Of a stretch of 64,000 nt of DNA, positions 35,101-46,329 are shown in pieces; within the stretch, counting starts at the first letter, position 1, and every line of letters starts with the position of its first letter. The translations under genes were made by a program, and so were the position numbers. The DNA is from Hsuehochloa calcarea (Eukaryota > Streptophyta > Magnoliopsida > Poales > Poaceae): positions 19,191,385 to 19,255,384 of the forward strand of contig CM070594.1 in NCBI GenBank assembly GCA_036346395.1. Direction: 5' to 3'. The notes under the pieces were generated by a model. The model did no database searches and was not told the origin of the DNA. It worked only from the letters and a program-made list of their open reading frames with translations.

Positions 35101-38030
35101 GAATTTTAATGAATGAATTAAAGCTCAAATTGAAATTTTAGAAAATGAAAATATTTTAAAATGATTAAAAGAAACTTCAATCAAATTCAAATTTGTTTCA
35201 TTAAAGTTCTTTAGGTTCCAAGAATTTTATGAAATTTTCATGGATTTTCTCTCTATTTTTTTATTTTTCAAAAATTTAGATTAGTATTATTTTCCCTGGC
35301 CCTTTTCTTTCTTTTCTTTTCTTTTCTTTTCTTTCTTTCTTCTTTCACCTAGCCTCCGCTGCCTCTGCTCTTTGCTTTGTCCTGAACCGACCACGCCACG
35401 CCAGCCCTCATCTCCCAACCGCGTGAGCACCGTGCATTGCCGGATCTGACGGCCCGGACCCGCCTCAGTCCCGGCGGCCCCCACCCTCGAGCCCCGACCA
35501 CACCACCCCGCTTCGCTTTGAGCCTTTGGCCGTCGCCCGGCGCGCCGCTCAGTCTTCGCCGTCGTCGCGCCGCCAGCGTCGCGCCATTCCCACTTCCGCC
35601 GAATACACCCCGTTCCCACGACTGTCGTCAACGCACGCCATCATCGCCCATGCATTCAATTCCCTGTCGTTTTTCGTCGGTTGCGCGAATTCAACTTCGA
35701 ACAGAACGTCGCCCAAAATTTCGCGAGCATTCCCCATAGATTCATTCGCCGCCTTCGCTCTATAAAGTGAGCACCATGAGCCCCTTACTCCCCTCTTCGT
35801 TTCGCCTCAAACCCTAGCCTCTAGCTCGACTCCATTTGGCCATAACGTGCGACGCCTTCTTCTTCTTCCCCAAGTCCAGCCATGACGCATACACATCGAT
35901 CCCCTTCTCCGTTGAGCTTCCCACCGAGTGGACCGCGTCACATCACGTTCCCTGCCATTTTCTACCCATCGCCCACCTCAATTTGGTCTCTCCATCGCCG
36001 GAGCAAGCCGCCGCCACCACCACCTTCATCCCCGCCACCGCAGCTACCCCCGAGCCACCTCAACCCCACAAGCCGCTTCCCCAGCCCGCCACGCAGCCCC
36101 TGCGCGTGCCACCTTTGCCCGGTCGCTGCCAGAGCGTCGCTGCCTCCACGCACCCGTGCGCCGTTGGCCATGCCGCCACCACCTACCGCCTCCACAGGGT
36201 CCCGCATGACCCATTTTGGCCGTCGACTGACCCGTCGGCACCGCCGCTCGCCGGCGCCACTACCATCCCGAGCTGCCTCCTCCTCCCTCTACTTCTGCTT
36301 CTGCTATGTTTCCTTTCTTTCATTCTTGGCTCTCTTGCAAGTGGGCCCAGTTGTAAGTCTAATTGATTTGTGTATTATTTCTCAATTTCCAAGAATTTCC
36401 TTTTCCAACAAACTTCCAAGTGTTTGTTCTTCTTTATACAAACCCTGATTCCATTGATTCTAGTTCATAAATTCCTAATATTTATTTAGGTATCTATTTG
36501 AAATTTTTTGGATTTATTGTAATTTATTCATCTCATTTTGTGCGTATAGAGTCTGACGTTTCCGAAGCCCTTTTGAACCAGTATGCAAGAGCAACTCCGA
36601 TCTTCAATGAAGGCAAGTCGTAGACTTTTGATCATGTTGTACCCATTATTGAAAAATTATATTATTTTATAGCAATTGACATGCTAATTTTATATCAATT
36701 TTTTTCGGGAGTTGCTAATTACCTAATTGATTTTATGCTACCTTTAATATTGTGAATATCGTGTATCGTTTGACACCATAGGAAGGGTTGATATTAGTTG
36801 GACATAATTGCAATACCAACATGTGGCGTAGTATGCTTAGTCATGCTTAGTTGTACGACAAACTCCTATTCACAATGTTAATTTTGATAACTTGACTTTA
36901 TGATATATGGAATTGTGGTGCGAGGCCACTGTTGTAAAATTTGTTGTGCCATGGTAAGGGGTGCCACTAGGCCTGGTTGAACCAAAATGGTTTCATACTC
37001 TGGTGAATGATCGTGCAATAAAGGGGGTGCGGGTAGCACATTTTGGATGAGGTAATTTCACATGAGTAATAACTAAGGACTTAATCTTGTGAGCCATTGA
37101 TCTGAGCCTTATCGTACAACCATATGTCCAGTATGGGATTGACCTGGCTAATTAATTAGCAATATCTTGATAGTTATGTTTTTGGAAGTGTGAACTTTGA
37201 GGTGTACATTCACAATGGTGCAACAGGGGCCCTGATTGTGGTGGATGGAACCATTCGGTGGTAAAACCTTAGTGAGCAGAACTGTGTTAAGTCAGAGCTT
37301 TGTAAAAGCCTTGCGATAATCACTTAGACGCACGCCTATGGAAGCATGTCATAGCCAATATTATAAGTTGATTATCTCTTGTTGTTCAAGTCGTACAACA
37401 TCTGTAGGGTGTTAAAACTGTTCGAACAGCTGTGTCCTCGGTTATGAACAATGCCTGATGATTTCACATGGGATATAGAGTTTTTCATAAAACTTTGGAT
37501 GGTGCAATGGTTGGGAAGTGAACAGGTAGTTCACTAGTTGTTTCAAAGCACTTGTCTACTCATGTATTTAATCTTTTCAATTATGCTTTTTAATCTATTT
37601 ACTATTATTTACTGTTAATTTAGCTTTATACAAAATAACCATATAGGTATTCTTTGCTCAAGCCTTGCATGAATATTATTTGCATACTATTCTCCACGAC
37701 TTGCTGAGTACTTTATGTACTGATGACTTTATGCCTTGTTGATCAGTCGCTAAGGAAGACCTAGGGAATCTAGAGTTCTACGAGGAGGAGTACTTCAAGA
37801 CTATGCGAACTAGGACGCGATCCCCACTCAATTGCATGTGGCCATGTCGGATGGTTACCACATGTTATCTTATTTTCTGCTGCAAGAATTAAGTTTGTCT
37901 TTTAAGCCCTGTGTGGCTAACTATGTAAGCTTTGACTATAAGGTCCCTGCTACTATTTAATAATAATTTACTTATTTTCTAGCTATTTCATTATATGGAT
38001 ATGATTTACATCGATGTTGTCACTGTGTGT
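35101..38030 (+). mobile_element. gypsy-type LTR, probably solo or truncated
   Basis: The layout matches grass gypsy LTRs: AT-rich start, CT-rich microsatellite (35300-35347), GC-rich Pro/Ser frame region (35390-36350), then a tail. The tail carries GTTCGAACAGCTGTGTCCTC with GATGATTTCACATGGG, and CTTGCTGAGTACTTTATGTA. The tail is a diverged relative of the LTR nested at 5520-9543. No gag or pol is present. Neither boundary nor TSD could be fixed. The 188- and 176-residue frames in the GC-rich part are not considered genes. Confidence 0.5.
35300..35347. repeat. CTTTT/CTTT microsatellite
   Basis: A short pyrimidine microsatellite built of TTTTC and TTTC units, inside the LTR leader. Confidence 0.9.
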
Positions 38031-38399
38031 AAGGTAGTTAGAATCACGATCCTACTCTTAGAGTATGTCTAGCTGCTTTTAAGGAACATGCAAGTGTTGC
38101 AATTAGATATTGATTTACAAAAATTGTGAATATTTCTCATGTGATTGTAGTAAACTAGTCATAGTCATTGGTTGTTCTCCTGTAGTTCAGAACTATATCA
38201 TCCATCATGTCATTACCATTATACTTTTCTCTTGTGCGATAAAAAGTGCTTTATCCCTTTTTGGGTTATATGTAAGTGGTTAAACCATATAAGAATCATA
38301 CAAACTTATAGTATACATGTTAAATACGTGTATTTTTACAATTTTGTAGAATCACTGATTCTACGATTGGATACTACGATTCGATCCTACCGGAGGCAA
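38031..38399. other. unassigned, possible small inverted-repeat element
   Basis: AGAATCACGATCCTAC near 38040 and GATTCTACGATTGGATACTA with CGATTCGATCCTACC near 38355-38392 are related motifs that might mark MITE ends. A convincing TIR pair and TSD were not found. No gene. Confidence 0.25.
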
Positions 38400-40300
38400 A
38401 TCAATCCAAATTAGGATCTCCACTCTGACTACTTTGACTGTGTGGGCTAGCTTCTAATCTTGAGACTAGTTCAGAATACATAGAGGGTCCAGATTTGCAA
38501 GTTCGGATCCTGACATTGCAGAATACATAGAGGGTCCAGATTTGCAAGTTCGGATCCCGACATTGCACAACTTTCACACCAGAGCTCCAAACGACGTGAA
38601 ACATAACAATATCAACACCTCATGAAACTAATCAAACAATAAATCAAAGAAGAGCTACTCAAAGTTGGGACCTTTCTTTACTTGAGCACAAGAAGCACCA
38701 AAAAATGAGCAAAGACAAAAAAATCAAGATTGAGAGGAGCTCGTGGGAGGAATCAAAGACAACATGGCTAATGATGAAATCTCACATGTCCTAGCGCCTC
38801 TAACCACATCAAGAAACAAGCCAAAACCCCAAGGAAACCGAAATCCTAGAAATCACCCTTTCAACCTCCAAAGTTGGGCAACTCCATGAACTTGCAAGAA
38901 CAAGTGCCTAAATGGACGGGATATGATCTCCAAGAGGTATAACCATCACTTACATGTCCTTGGCACAACATAAGATCAAAGAGAGGAGAAGAAGAGGCAA
39001 AATCCAAACCAAATCAAGAGAACAACATCTGAGACAAGAGCATAAGCACTTGAACGAAATTAGGATTTCTATTGCCACTTGAAGAGGAAGGTTTACAACC
39101 ACTGCCTATGGAGGACAAAGCCTCAAAGGCAACCCACTTAAGTTATTTCTAACACAACCTAAATATGGACTAATCACTCTCTAAGGCTTGAGATGGAGGC
39201 AACCCTCCCATCTCCCTTATATAGTCGAGGCTAAGCCTACCACTCTCTCATGAACCTTAATACATAATGGGCACCCGTTAAGCCCACTAACAAAGGGATT
39301 TCACTCACTCAACACACTCATGCACACTTTTCAATGCGCATGACCGCTTGAAGTTCCGATATCCAAATTCACTTTGTTCTTCCACCTTCCTTGACCTAAA
39401 CTGCTTCCATCTTCGTCGTGGTTTTGTCATTTGAGGCTTTTCCTGGTATTGGGCGCTTTCCCAAAATACCCTTGACTTAACCCGGTCACATCCTTCACTT
39501 GTAAGCAATCCTCATGCTTAACGCATGTAGGTTTCCCAATGGCTTACCCGTCAGTAAGTCTCTCCTGTTCTAGTTCCCACCAGACCATCACCACATTTGC
39601 ACCGACGAAGCCACTTGGTGAAACCCGTTGCTCGATCCCTGCTTTCCACGTCCTTGTTCATCATGTGCCTACATGCGCCACCATGCGCCGTGCTTGAGCT
39701 CAACCATCTCACTTGGCATCCATGACCGCTCTAGACATTGGTTCTCCCAACCAAGTCACAGTCCACCTCACCGTTAACCATAGTTGACTTCAATCCACCC
39801 GCACATCCAAAAACTAAGAAACCATGCTCGGGCATAAGTTCTTCGCAACTTGACCCACATTAGTCACAACATGCATCATGCAACCCATATACAATGACCC
39901 AAGGCTCAACCTACAAGTGAAGTACACAAAAACCCACTTAAGATCACAAACTAGTCATTTGGGCCATCCAAACCCACATTGGACAATCCAACTAGACTTA
40001 GCTCCAACTTACACTCTCTGGAAAATAGTCTGAATCAAATGGTCCAAATCGTTTGGACGGTCCAACTAACATTTGCTCCATTTTACACACTCTCTGGGAA
40101 ATAGTCCCGAATGAAATGGTCCAAACTATTTGGATAGTCCTACTAACCTTTGCTCCATTTTACACACTCCCAGGAAAATAGTCTGATCCAAATAGTCCAA
40201 TTCGTTTGGATAGTCCGACTAGCCTTAGACTCATTTGCACCCTCTCTGTAAGATGTCCGATCCATATAGTCCAAAAAAATTTGGACGGTCTGAACTAAAC
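38400..40300 (-). mobile_element. diverged LTR of the GGTC-rich copia family
   Basis: The order of landmarks follows the LTRs at 46330 and 52315: a leader, a TTATATAGTCGAGGC promoter-side region near 39218, then GTTCTTCGCAACTTGACCCAC (39838-39858). The last matches GTTCTTCACAACTTGACCC in the younger LTRs. The CGGTC motifs are replaced by a TGGTCCAAAT/TTTGGACGGTCC series at 39980-40290. Ends and TSD are not recognisable. Confidence 0.5.
38472..38565. repeat. two-copy 47-bp tandem duplication
   Basis: CAGAATACATAGAGGGTCCA continuing through TTGCAAGTTCGGATCC starts at 38472 and again at 38519, differing at about one base. It lies near the left end of the diverged LTR. Confidence 0.85.
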
Positions 40301-40804
40301 AAGAACATAAAAACTACTTCGAAACCAACTCTTCTTAACCTCAACGAAGATTCCAACTCGACAATGCTTGCCAATTTTTTCATCACAAATGACACTAAAC
40401 CTTCTCACGTGGTCCTTCAACAGTTTTGTCAGGATTCTAGTATAACTTCACTAATTTAAGAAAAGATGGCTATCTAGTGAGTGAATTCGGATCCTCCTAT
40501 GCATTACCGAAGAAAATTCATGGTGCCATAGTTTCCTGAATTTCTCTATTGTGAAAGAGTGCTCTAGATGCATTAGTGAGGTATTTTATCCCTCTTTTAT
40601 TGTAGGAATCAACTTGAACTTTTGCCTTTTCCTATCTGATGATGGGCCAATACGAGAGAAAATTTACGGTCTTGTAGCAATGGTGAATTTCATTACATAC
40701 TACAAAAGGATCCATCTCCTTTGTAGGTGGGAGTGGGACCGAGGAGCTCAAGGTTGATTTGCTAAAACTTTAGCAAACTCCTTACTTTTGGCACAAAGGT
40801 TAGC
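40301..40804. other. unassigned, no gene
   Basis: A junction region between the diverged LTR and the gypsy relic. Only short frames are present. Confidence 0.35.
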
Positions 40805-42420
40805 GGCATAATCTGTCGAGGAATATTGTCAAGAACTACAAATAGGCATACTGCGTTGTAATATTGTAGAGGATGAGGAGGATAAGATGGCTCGTTTTTA
40901 TGGGGGCTTAAGGCGTGAAATTCAGGACATGGTTGATTACAAAGAGTATAACGATATCAATAGGTTGTTCTAGCTTGCTTGTTTGGTAGAAAATGAATTG
41001 TAGGGTAGGCAACAAAGGATTAGGAGGAACTTTGGAAGTACGTCTACATCGAGATCGACACCGGGGCAAGCCAAGACAGCCCCACCTCCTGTTTTTCGAT
41101 CTGCTGCTCCCTCTGTGAGTAGGGCGCATTCAGCAGCACCGCCACCACCATCACGTGCACCCGAGACGAGCAAATCTACTAGTGTGCAAGCATAAGCACA
41201 TAGCTCTTCATCGGTTGCTTTCACGGACTGTACGACGGGCATTGTGTGCCACTGTTGTAAAGGGATGGGCCACTTCATGAGAGATTGCCCAAGTCAGCGG
41301 GCGTACATTGCGACAGAAGACGGTGGTTTTGTAAGTGCTTGTGATGTTGAGGATGAATATGCTCTTGCAGCTAACCTTGCAGGCAATGATGATGATCATG
41401 AGGCAGATAGCGATGGTGAGAAAATTTTAGGTGCCGCTGCTACGGCGAATTATATGACCATAATTGTGCAACGAGTATTGAGCACTCAAAGAGAGAAAGA
41501 AGAGAAGCTACAACGTCACAATTTGTTTCAGATGTTCCTCATCGTCAAGGATTGCCGTGTTCGTGTTATAATTGATGGCGGGAGCTGCAATAACTTGGTG
41601 AATTCAGGATTGGTCAAGAAGCTTGGCTTGACCACTCGTGCGCATCCTCACACATACCACATTCAGTGGTTCAACAACATCGGTAAGGTGAAGGTAACAC
41701 AATCCGCGAGAGTGCATTTTCATTGGTTCCTATCATGATGTTGCTGATTTCTACGTAGTACCTATACAAGCCTGCTCACTTTTATTAGGACGTCCATGGG
41801 AATTTGATACCGATGCAACTCATCATGGTAGAAGTAATAAGTACTCTCTTATGCACAAAGAAAAGAAAATAACTTTGCTACCATTAACACCTGCTGAAAT
41901 TGTGAAATATGAAAAAGAGATAACCGAAAAAGAGAAGAAAGAACTTGAACAAAAATCTGAAAATCAGCAAGTAGTGAAGAACGTTTTCCCACCTAAGAAA
42001 GAGAAGTTGGAACCTAGTTCTAAGACTGAGGGAACTAAATTAAAGGGTGGTGTCATGCTTGCAACCAAATATGATCTTACTGAAATACCCCTGGGACTGC
42101 CACATATTAGAGGGATTGAAGACCAAATTAACTAAATTTCGGGAGTGACTTTGCTAAACCATGCGCCATACAAAGATACATTAGAAGATATGCATGTTTC
42201 TTTACCCCCTGTTGCTACTAACCTTTTGCAGGAAAGTGATGATTTGGAAACAACAATTGAGTCGAGGACGACTCAAATTCAAGAAAGGGAGGATGATGAG
42301 GACACCAAACCTAAGGATGCAAATACTGCTTCGACCCGCTGCACTGCATCTTCTACTTCAACCATATCTTCTCCAATAGGACTTTCGGCTACTGCAATGT
42401 CATATTATCCAGTTGGACCG
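40805..42420 (+). pseudogene. Ty3-gypsy gag-protease relic with pol deletion
   Basis: Retrotransposon polyprotein remains. The gag C-terminal part reads ARFYGGLRREIQDMVDYKEY with two in-frame stops following. A CCHC knuckle (CHCCKGMGHFMRDC) lies near 41247-41290. An aspartic-protease-like motif IIDGGSCNNLVNSG lies near 41570-41610, with the usual catalytic D-[ST]-G altered to D-G-G as in some plant gypsy proteases. A frameshift near 41735 separates a Lys/Glu-rich linker (41851-42135). After IEDQIN the frame stops and the sequence jumps to a Glu/Thr-rich pol C-terminal tail (42145-42400); reverse transcriptase, RNase H and integrase are absent. The gag N-terminus is also missing. It is the same family as 62125-63954. 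Confidence 0.75.
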
Positions 42421-42426
42421 AGCTAC

Positions 42427-42512
42427 TTCTACATGCCATGGTGCTACGTCTACATGCTATGGTGCTAAATCTACATGCCATGCTATTACGTCTACATACC
42501 ATGGTGCTACAC
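42427..42512 (+). repeat. 21-bp minisatellite encoding a 7-residue repeat
   Basis: About four units of the type GCTACGTCTACATGCCATGGT. Because the period is 21 bp, one frame stays open and reads ATSTCHG-ATSTCYG-AKSTCHA-ITSTYHG. It lies at the junction between the gypsy pol tail and the following LTR. Confidence 0.8.
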
Positions 42513-42529
42513 CACGTGCCAAGCAAGAG

Positions 42530-43245
42530 TTCGAGCTGGACACGTTTTGGAATCCAATTCGGCCTCCGGAGACAGAACCGACTTTAAACGCGCATAACTT
42601 TTGCAAACGGAGTCCGATTCGAATGTTCTTGGGCTTGTTGGAAAGATTATTCTGAGACCATTCTAACGGATCTAGCATTGCCTCCAAATTCCTTTTATAG
42701 AATTCAGAATCGTCAAAAGAAGGTGCTTTATCACCAATTTGAACCGATTTGGGCCTTGTAATCGTTGGGCCCATCTTCCCAGCCGCCTCCCCCTCCTTGG
42801 GCTGCACTATTCATGATGGTACTATTTATATGAACAGTACCATATGAATAGTACCACCCTTAGTTGTTTGTTATGTGAGGCTTCCCCTCTCCTATTTAAG
42901 GAGGCCGCACCCCTTTAGTTTTCCTCGGGTTTTTCTTAAGAGATTATTCTGCTTAGCAGTCTCACCGCACGTTCGGTTGAGAAACCCCAACTTGTGAACT
43001 TAATCTTTATTCGCAATACAATTTCAGATTGCATATTCTACTCTCTTGCTTGTGTTCTCGATTCGCTTACAGGAGATAGCCTTCTTGGCGAGGTCAACCG
43101 CGTTCGGCACAGTTGATAACCATCGGAGCAGTGGTGTAGTGATTGCGAGGGGATCGATCTGTTTTGGTCGAAGCCTTGGATCATCAACATCGTGTTCTCC
43201 ACAATCGACTTATCAGTACCTTTCGGAAGATCGGGCCACCGTCAC
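42530..43245 (+). mobile_element. gypsy-type LTR followed by a primer-binding site
   Basis: Non-coding sequence with a TATTTAAGGAGGCCGCACCC promoter-like segment near 42893, then GTTGAGAAACCCCAACTTGT, ending near CCACCGTCACA. A similar GAGGAACCCCACTTGTAAAC occurs at 61053 in the second gypsy copy. A tRNA-Met-type primer site follows within a few bases. The left boundary is not fixed. Confidence 0.55.
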
Positions 43246-43251
43246 ATCCGT

Positions 43252-43263
43252 TGGTATCAGAGC
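43252..43263 (+). other. primer-binding site (initiator tRNA-Met type)
   Basis: TGGTATCAGAGC is the standard plant retrotransposon PBS complementary to the 3' end of initiator tRNA-Met. It shows that the LTR at 42530-43245 stands in the position of a 5' LTR, even though gypsy coding sequence also precedes it. Confidence 0.8.
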
Positions 43264-44817
43264 AAAGATTGCCCGTTAGGTAATCACAATTTTTCCTTTT
43301 AGATTAGTTTATTTCCATCGTCCTAAAAACCCTAGAAAATTAGCCCCACAAAAATAATTGTTCGTGGTGTTCTTCCGCTGTCCCATCACCCTTTTGAGCC
43401 ATTGCAATTTTTATTTTCTATTTTGCTTGTTGAATTTTTTATTGCATCGTCGTGTCTAGTTGCTGATTTCTAGTTTTAGTTAGAGTCTAGTTCGTCATTG
43501 TCTAGTTTGATCTTTGTATTCCTTTGCGTAACTTGGGTCCACGAACTGGTCTATGGTATACGGGTACATGGGTCTACGGAACAGTGATCTGGCTGGTTGA
43601 CCCCACATAGCATAAACATGGTGTATGGTGGAATAGACCTATTCGGGATTAGGGTTGGGTGCCATGTGCTTGCTAACGCGGATGCAACGTAGGTGACACG
43701 CAGACACTGGGGCTGCATGGGTGCTGATGTGGACGACAAAGGCGCGGTGGCACTCGGGTTTCGATGGCATCTGGCGGACGACGGAGCTACACCGGTGGTG
43801 AGTAGTACAAGTGCGTAGAGAAGCTGTTGCAAATCCTATGCGGTGCTCACTTGTGGTCGAAGGTGATTGAGCGACTGACGGTGGGGTTTTGGCGGCGGAG
43901 AAGGTTCGGTTGTTGTCGGGAGATCGCTTCGGCAACGCTCTAGCGACGTGGAGGGGTGCTGGTGGTATCCCGTGCGATGGCGGACTTGGCGGTACGGTCA
44001 ACGTTGACAAGGCGGCAACGACGGCGGCACAATTTGAAGAAGATGAGCTTCGGCTCTGAAACCCTAAAGGCTCAATTACGGCGGTGCTAGGGCTTGAGGG
44101 GCGAGATGGTTTGGGGTTCGGGATGAGGGGGCAAAGGCGAACCTTGGGTTGCCTTTTATAGGGTAGGGCGAGGTTTAGGTGGTGTATCGGCGACGGAGTC
44201 CATTGCGGCCACGAGACAAATTCAAAGTTTGGATGCGATACGAGATACGATTTTGTTGGATAAAGATGCAGAGAGATAATGTGTTTAAAATGGGAAGGTA
44301 GGCGCAGAAAATCAGGGCCATTTGGAACTTTCCCGGACGAGCTCGGTAGGGCATCAATGGCGGTAGTGAGCGGAGTTGCGCGACGAGGACGAAGGCAAAG
44401 GGGAGGATGACGATCCGACAGGTGGGCCCCACCTATCGGTGACGGTAACACACCGTGCGGGCGAGCGGGTGGACGCAGGAGGATGGGCCGTGTCAAAGGG
44501 ACTCGGCCCAAAGCAATTTCCTGTGTTTTAAATAGATTTTCTAATTTGGAAAATACATAAAATGCAAATGGCAAATAGAAAATAGCAAATAAACTCAAAA
44601 AAAACTCTAGAAAATTCTAGAAAATATAGCTAATCACATAGAAACCAAATAAAATAGCTTTGACAATAATTGATGTTGACATTAACCATATTAAATTATT
44701 TTGATACTGAAAGTCCATGTTAAGCTTTATTAAAATTCAAATAAATTTCTTGGGTGGATTTTTGAGAGACTAAACTACTTAAAAGATTTTTAAGACTCAA
44801 AAAATTAGGATGTTATA
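43264..44817 (-). mobile_element. truncated gypsy-type LTR
   Basis: Read on the minus strand it begins TATAACATCCTAATTTTTTG (expected TGTAACATCC...). It has an AT-rich start, then a GC-rich leader (44480-43650), and is lost leftward near 43550. About 43264-43550 is leader of the preceding gypsy element. The 319-residue Pro/Ser/Arg-rich minus frame (43639-44598) lies in the leader and has no recognisable domain. Confidence 0.45.
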
Positions 44818-45937
44818 GTTTGTATCATGAATCGTCTGTGATACTTCATAGACGGTTCTAAATACGAACCGTCTGTGATAAGTATATCATCATAGATGGT
44901 TTGTTTTAAAACCGTACGTGATAAGCATCTCTTGATTTTACCATGACTTAGATGCCTACCTATATTCCTAGGGAGGTGTGCAAGTCATGGTAAAATTAGG
45001 GAGTCACAGACAGTTTTTAATATAAACCGTCTGTGTTATTAGCTCATCACAGCGTGGAAGGTTGGAAACTTTTGGACACGTGTGCGGGAGGCGAAATGTT
45101 TTGGCGTTGTCCTTATATATTATAGCCACCCCCGCCTTGTCTTCCATCAGTCTCTCCCTCTCCCCTCCCTACATTGTGCTCCGGCAGCGCCCACGATTCC
45201 CCTACACGGTTTGGCGAGGAGACGCAGCCGACGAGGAGGAGGAGGGACGCGCAAGATCACCATATTTGCCGCAAGAGGCCGACACACGTCTACAGCCTAC
45301 TGTTTCACATCGCCTTTGGTGAGTGGGGCACTACAGCTCGACCAGTATTGCCAGATCTGGCTGCCCCCATCTTGGCCTTAGGTGAGCATGAAGTTTTGCC
45401 CCCAAATCCCCATCCAGGTTTTATTCTCACTTTGATTTTGTCCCCTCCATCCTGTCAGGTATCGTTCTCAGTGGGCTAGACCCCCATCTGTGGTCGACAA
45501 GGGAGGCCGATTCGGTTCGAGATAGATGCCTCTACTCGACCTTGTCCTCGTCAGAGAGTGAGCTATTGATTCAAAGTGAGAGAGAGAGTATCTTTTAATT
45601 AGCTTCTTGCAAACTATCGAAAGAGCATGTGGAAACTACTGTCGAGTAATTGATTGGTTTGGCTCAAAATTTGATTTTTTTTTGCAATAGAAAGAACTAT
45701 CACAGATGGTTTTTACTAAAAAAAACTGCATGTGATAGTCTATTTTCATAAACGGTTCTAAATAAGAACCGTCCGTGATAGTTTTTTTCACAAACGATTC
45801 AAAAACCGTCTGTGATGATCTCATATTATCACAGACCCATAATGTCAGACGGTTCAGAAAACCATTTGTGATGACTATTTTTAACTGTCTGTGATGACTA
45901 TTTTTAACTGTCTGTGATGATCTTTTCTGTAGTAGTG
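44818..45937. mobile_element. CACTA-type transposon relic, left end lost
   Basis: The right end reads TTTTCTGTAGTAGTG (minus CACTACTACAGAAAA), the CACTA terminal signature. Both sides carry many subterminal repeats of the GAACCGTCTGTGATR type, in direct and inverted copies (44825-45045 and 45690-45925). A 14-bp-arm hairpin, TTTTACCATGACTT with AAGTCATGGTAAAA, lies at about 44936-45000. The interior (45060-45560) is GC-rich with no transposase. The left terminus is missing, cut at the neighbouring LTR. It inserted into the copia integrase region, which resumes at 45938. Confidence 0.72.
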
Positions 45938-46329
45938 ACTCTTGGGTGTTCTTTCTTACTTTGAAGGATGAAACTTTTGATCACTTTCATTATCTTGTTC
46001 TTCGCTTGACTTCTGAACTCCATGGTGCCATTTCAGCGATATGTAGTAACAATGGCATGGAGCTCAAGAATACCTCTTTTGCTTCTTTTTGTGCTGAGTG
46101 TGGTGTTGAGCATCAGTTCTCTCCGCACGTCCCTCAACAAAATGATGTGGTGGAAAAGAAGAACATGATCTTGGTCAAGATAGTCACGACGATGCTCGAT
46201 AAGTATAACACTCCGAGGAGGCTTTGGGTCAAAGCTATTGCTACAACTTGCCATATAGCCAATCATGACTTCTTGAGACCGTCTTTGGGCAAGACACCAT
46301 ATGAGCTTCGGTTTGGTAGAAATCATATG
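45938..46329 (+). pseudogene. Ty1-copia integrase fragment (outer element, part 1)
   Basis: The translation includes ELHGAISAICSNNGMELKNT, VEHQFSPHVPQQNDVVEKKN and LGKTPYELRFGRNHM, the end of the copia integrase catalytic core. The catalytic Asp region reads SNNGME, so the usual Asp of the S-D-N-G motif is replaced by Asn. It is cut on the left by the CACTA relic and on the right at ATATG by the nested gag-only element; it continues at 54168. Confidence 0.85.

Noticed and set aside
35882..36448. 188- and 176-residue overlapping frames, plus strand
   Set aside because: Two overlapping frames are open at once in a CCG/CCA-rich LTR leader; a composition effect.
38472..38565. Direct repeats as a CRISPR-like array
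   Set aside because: Only two copies, in a plant LTR; a simple tandem duplication.
43639..44598. 319-residue open frame, minus strand
   Set aside because: Lies in the GC-rich leader of a gypsy-type LTR and is Pro/Ser/Arg-rich with no recognisable motif.
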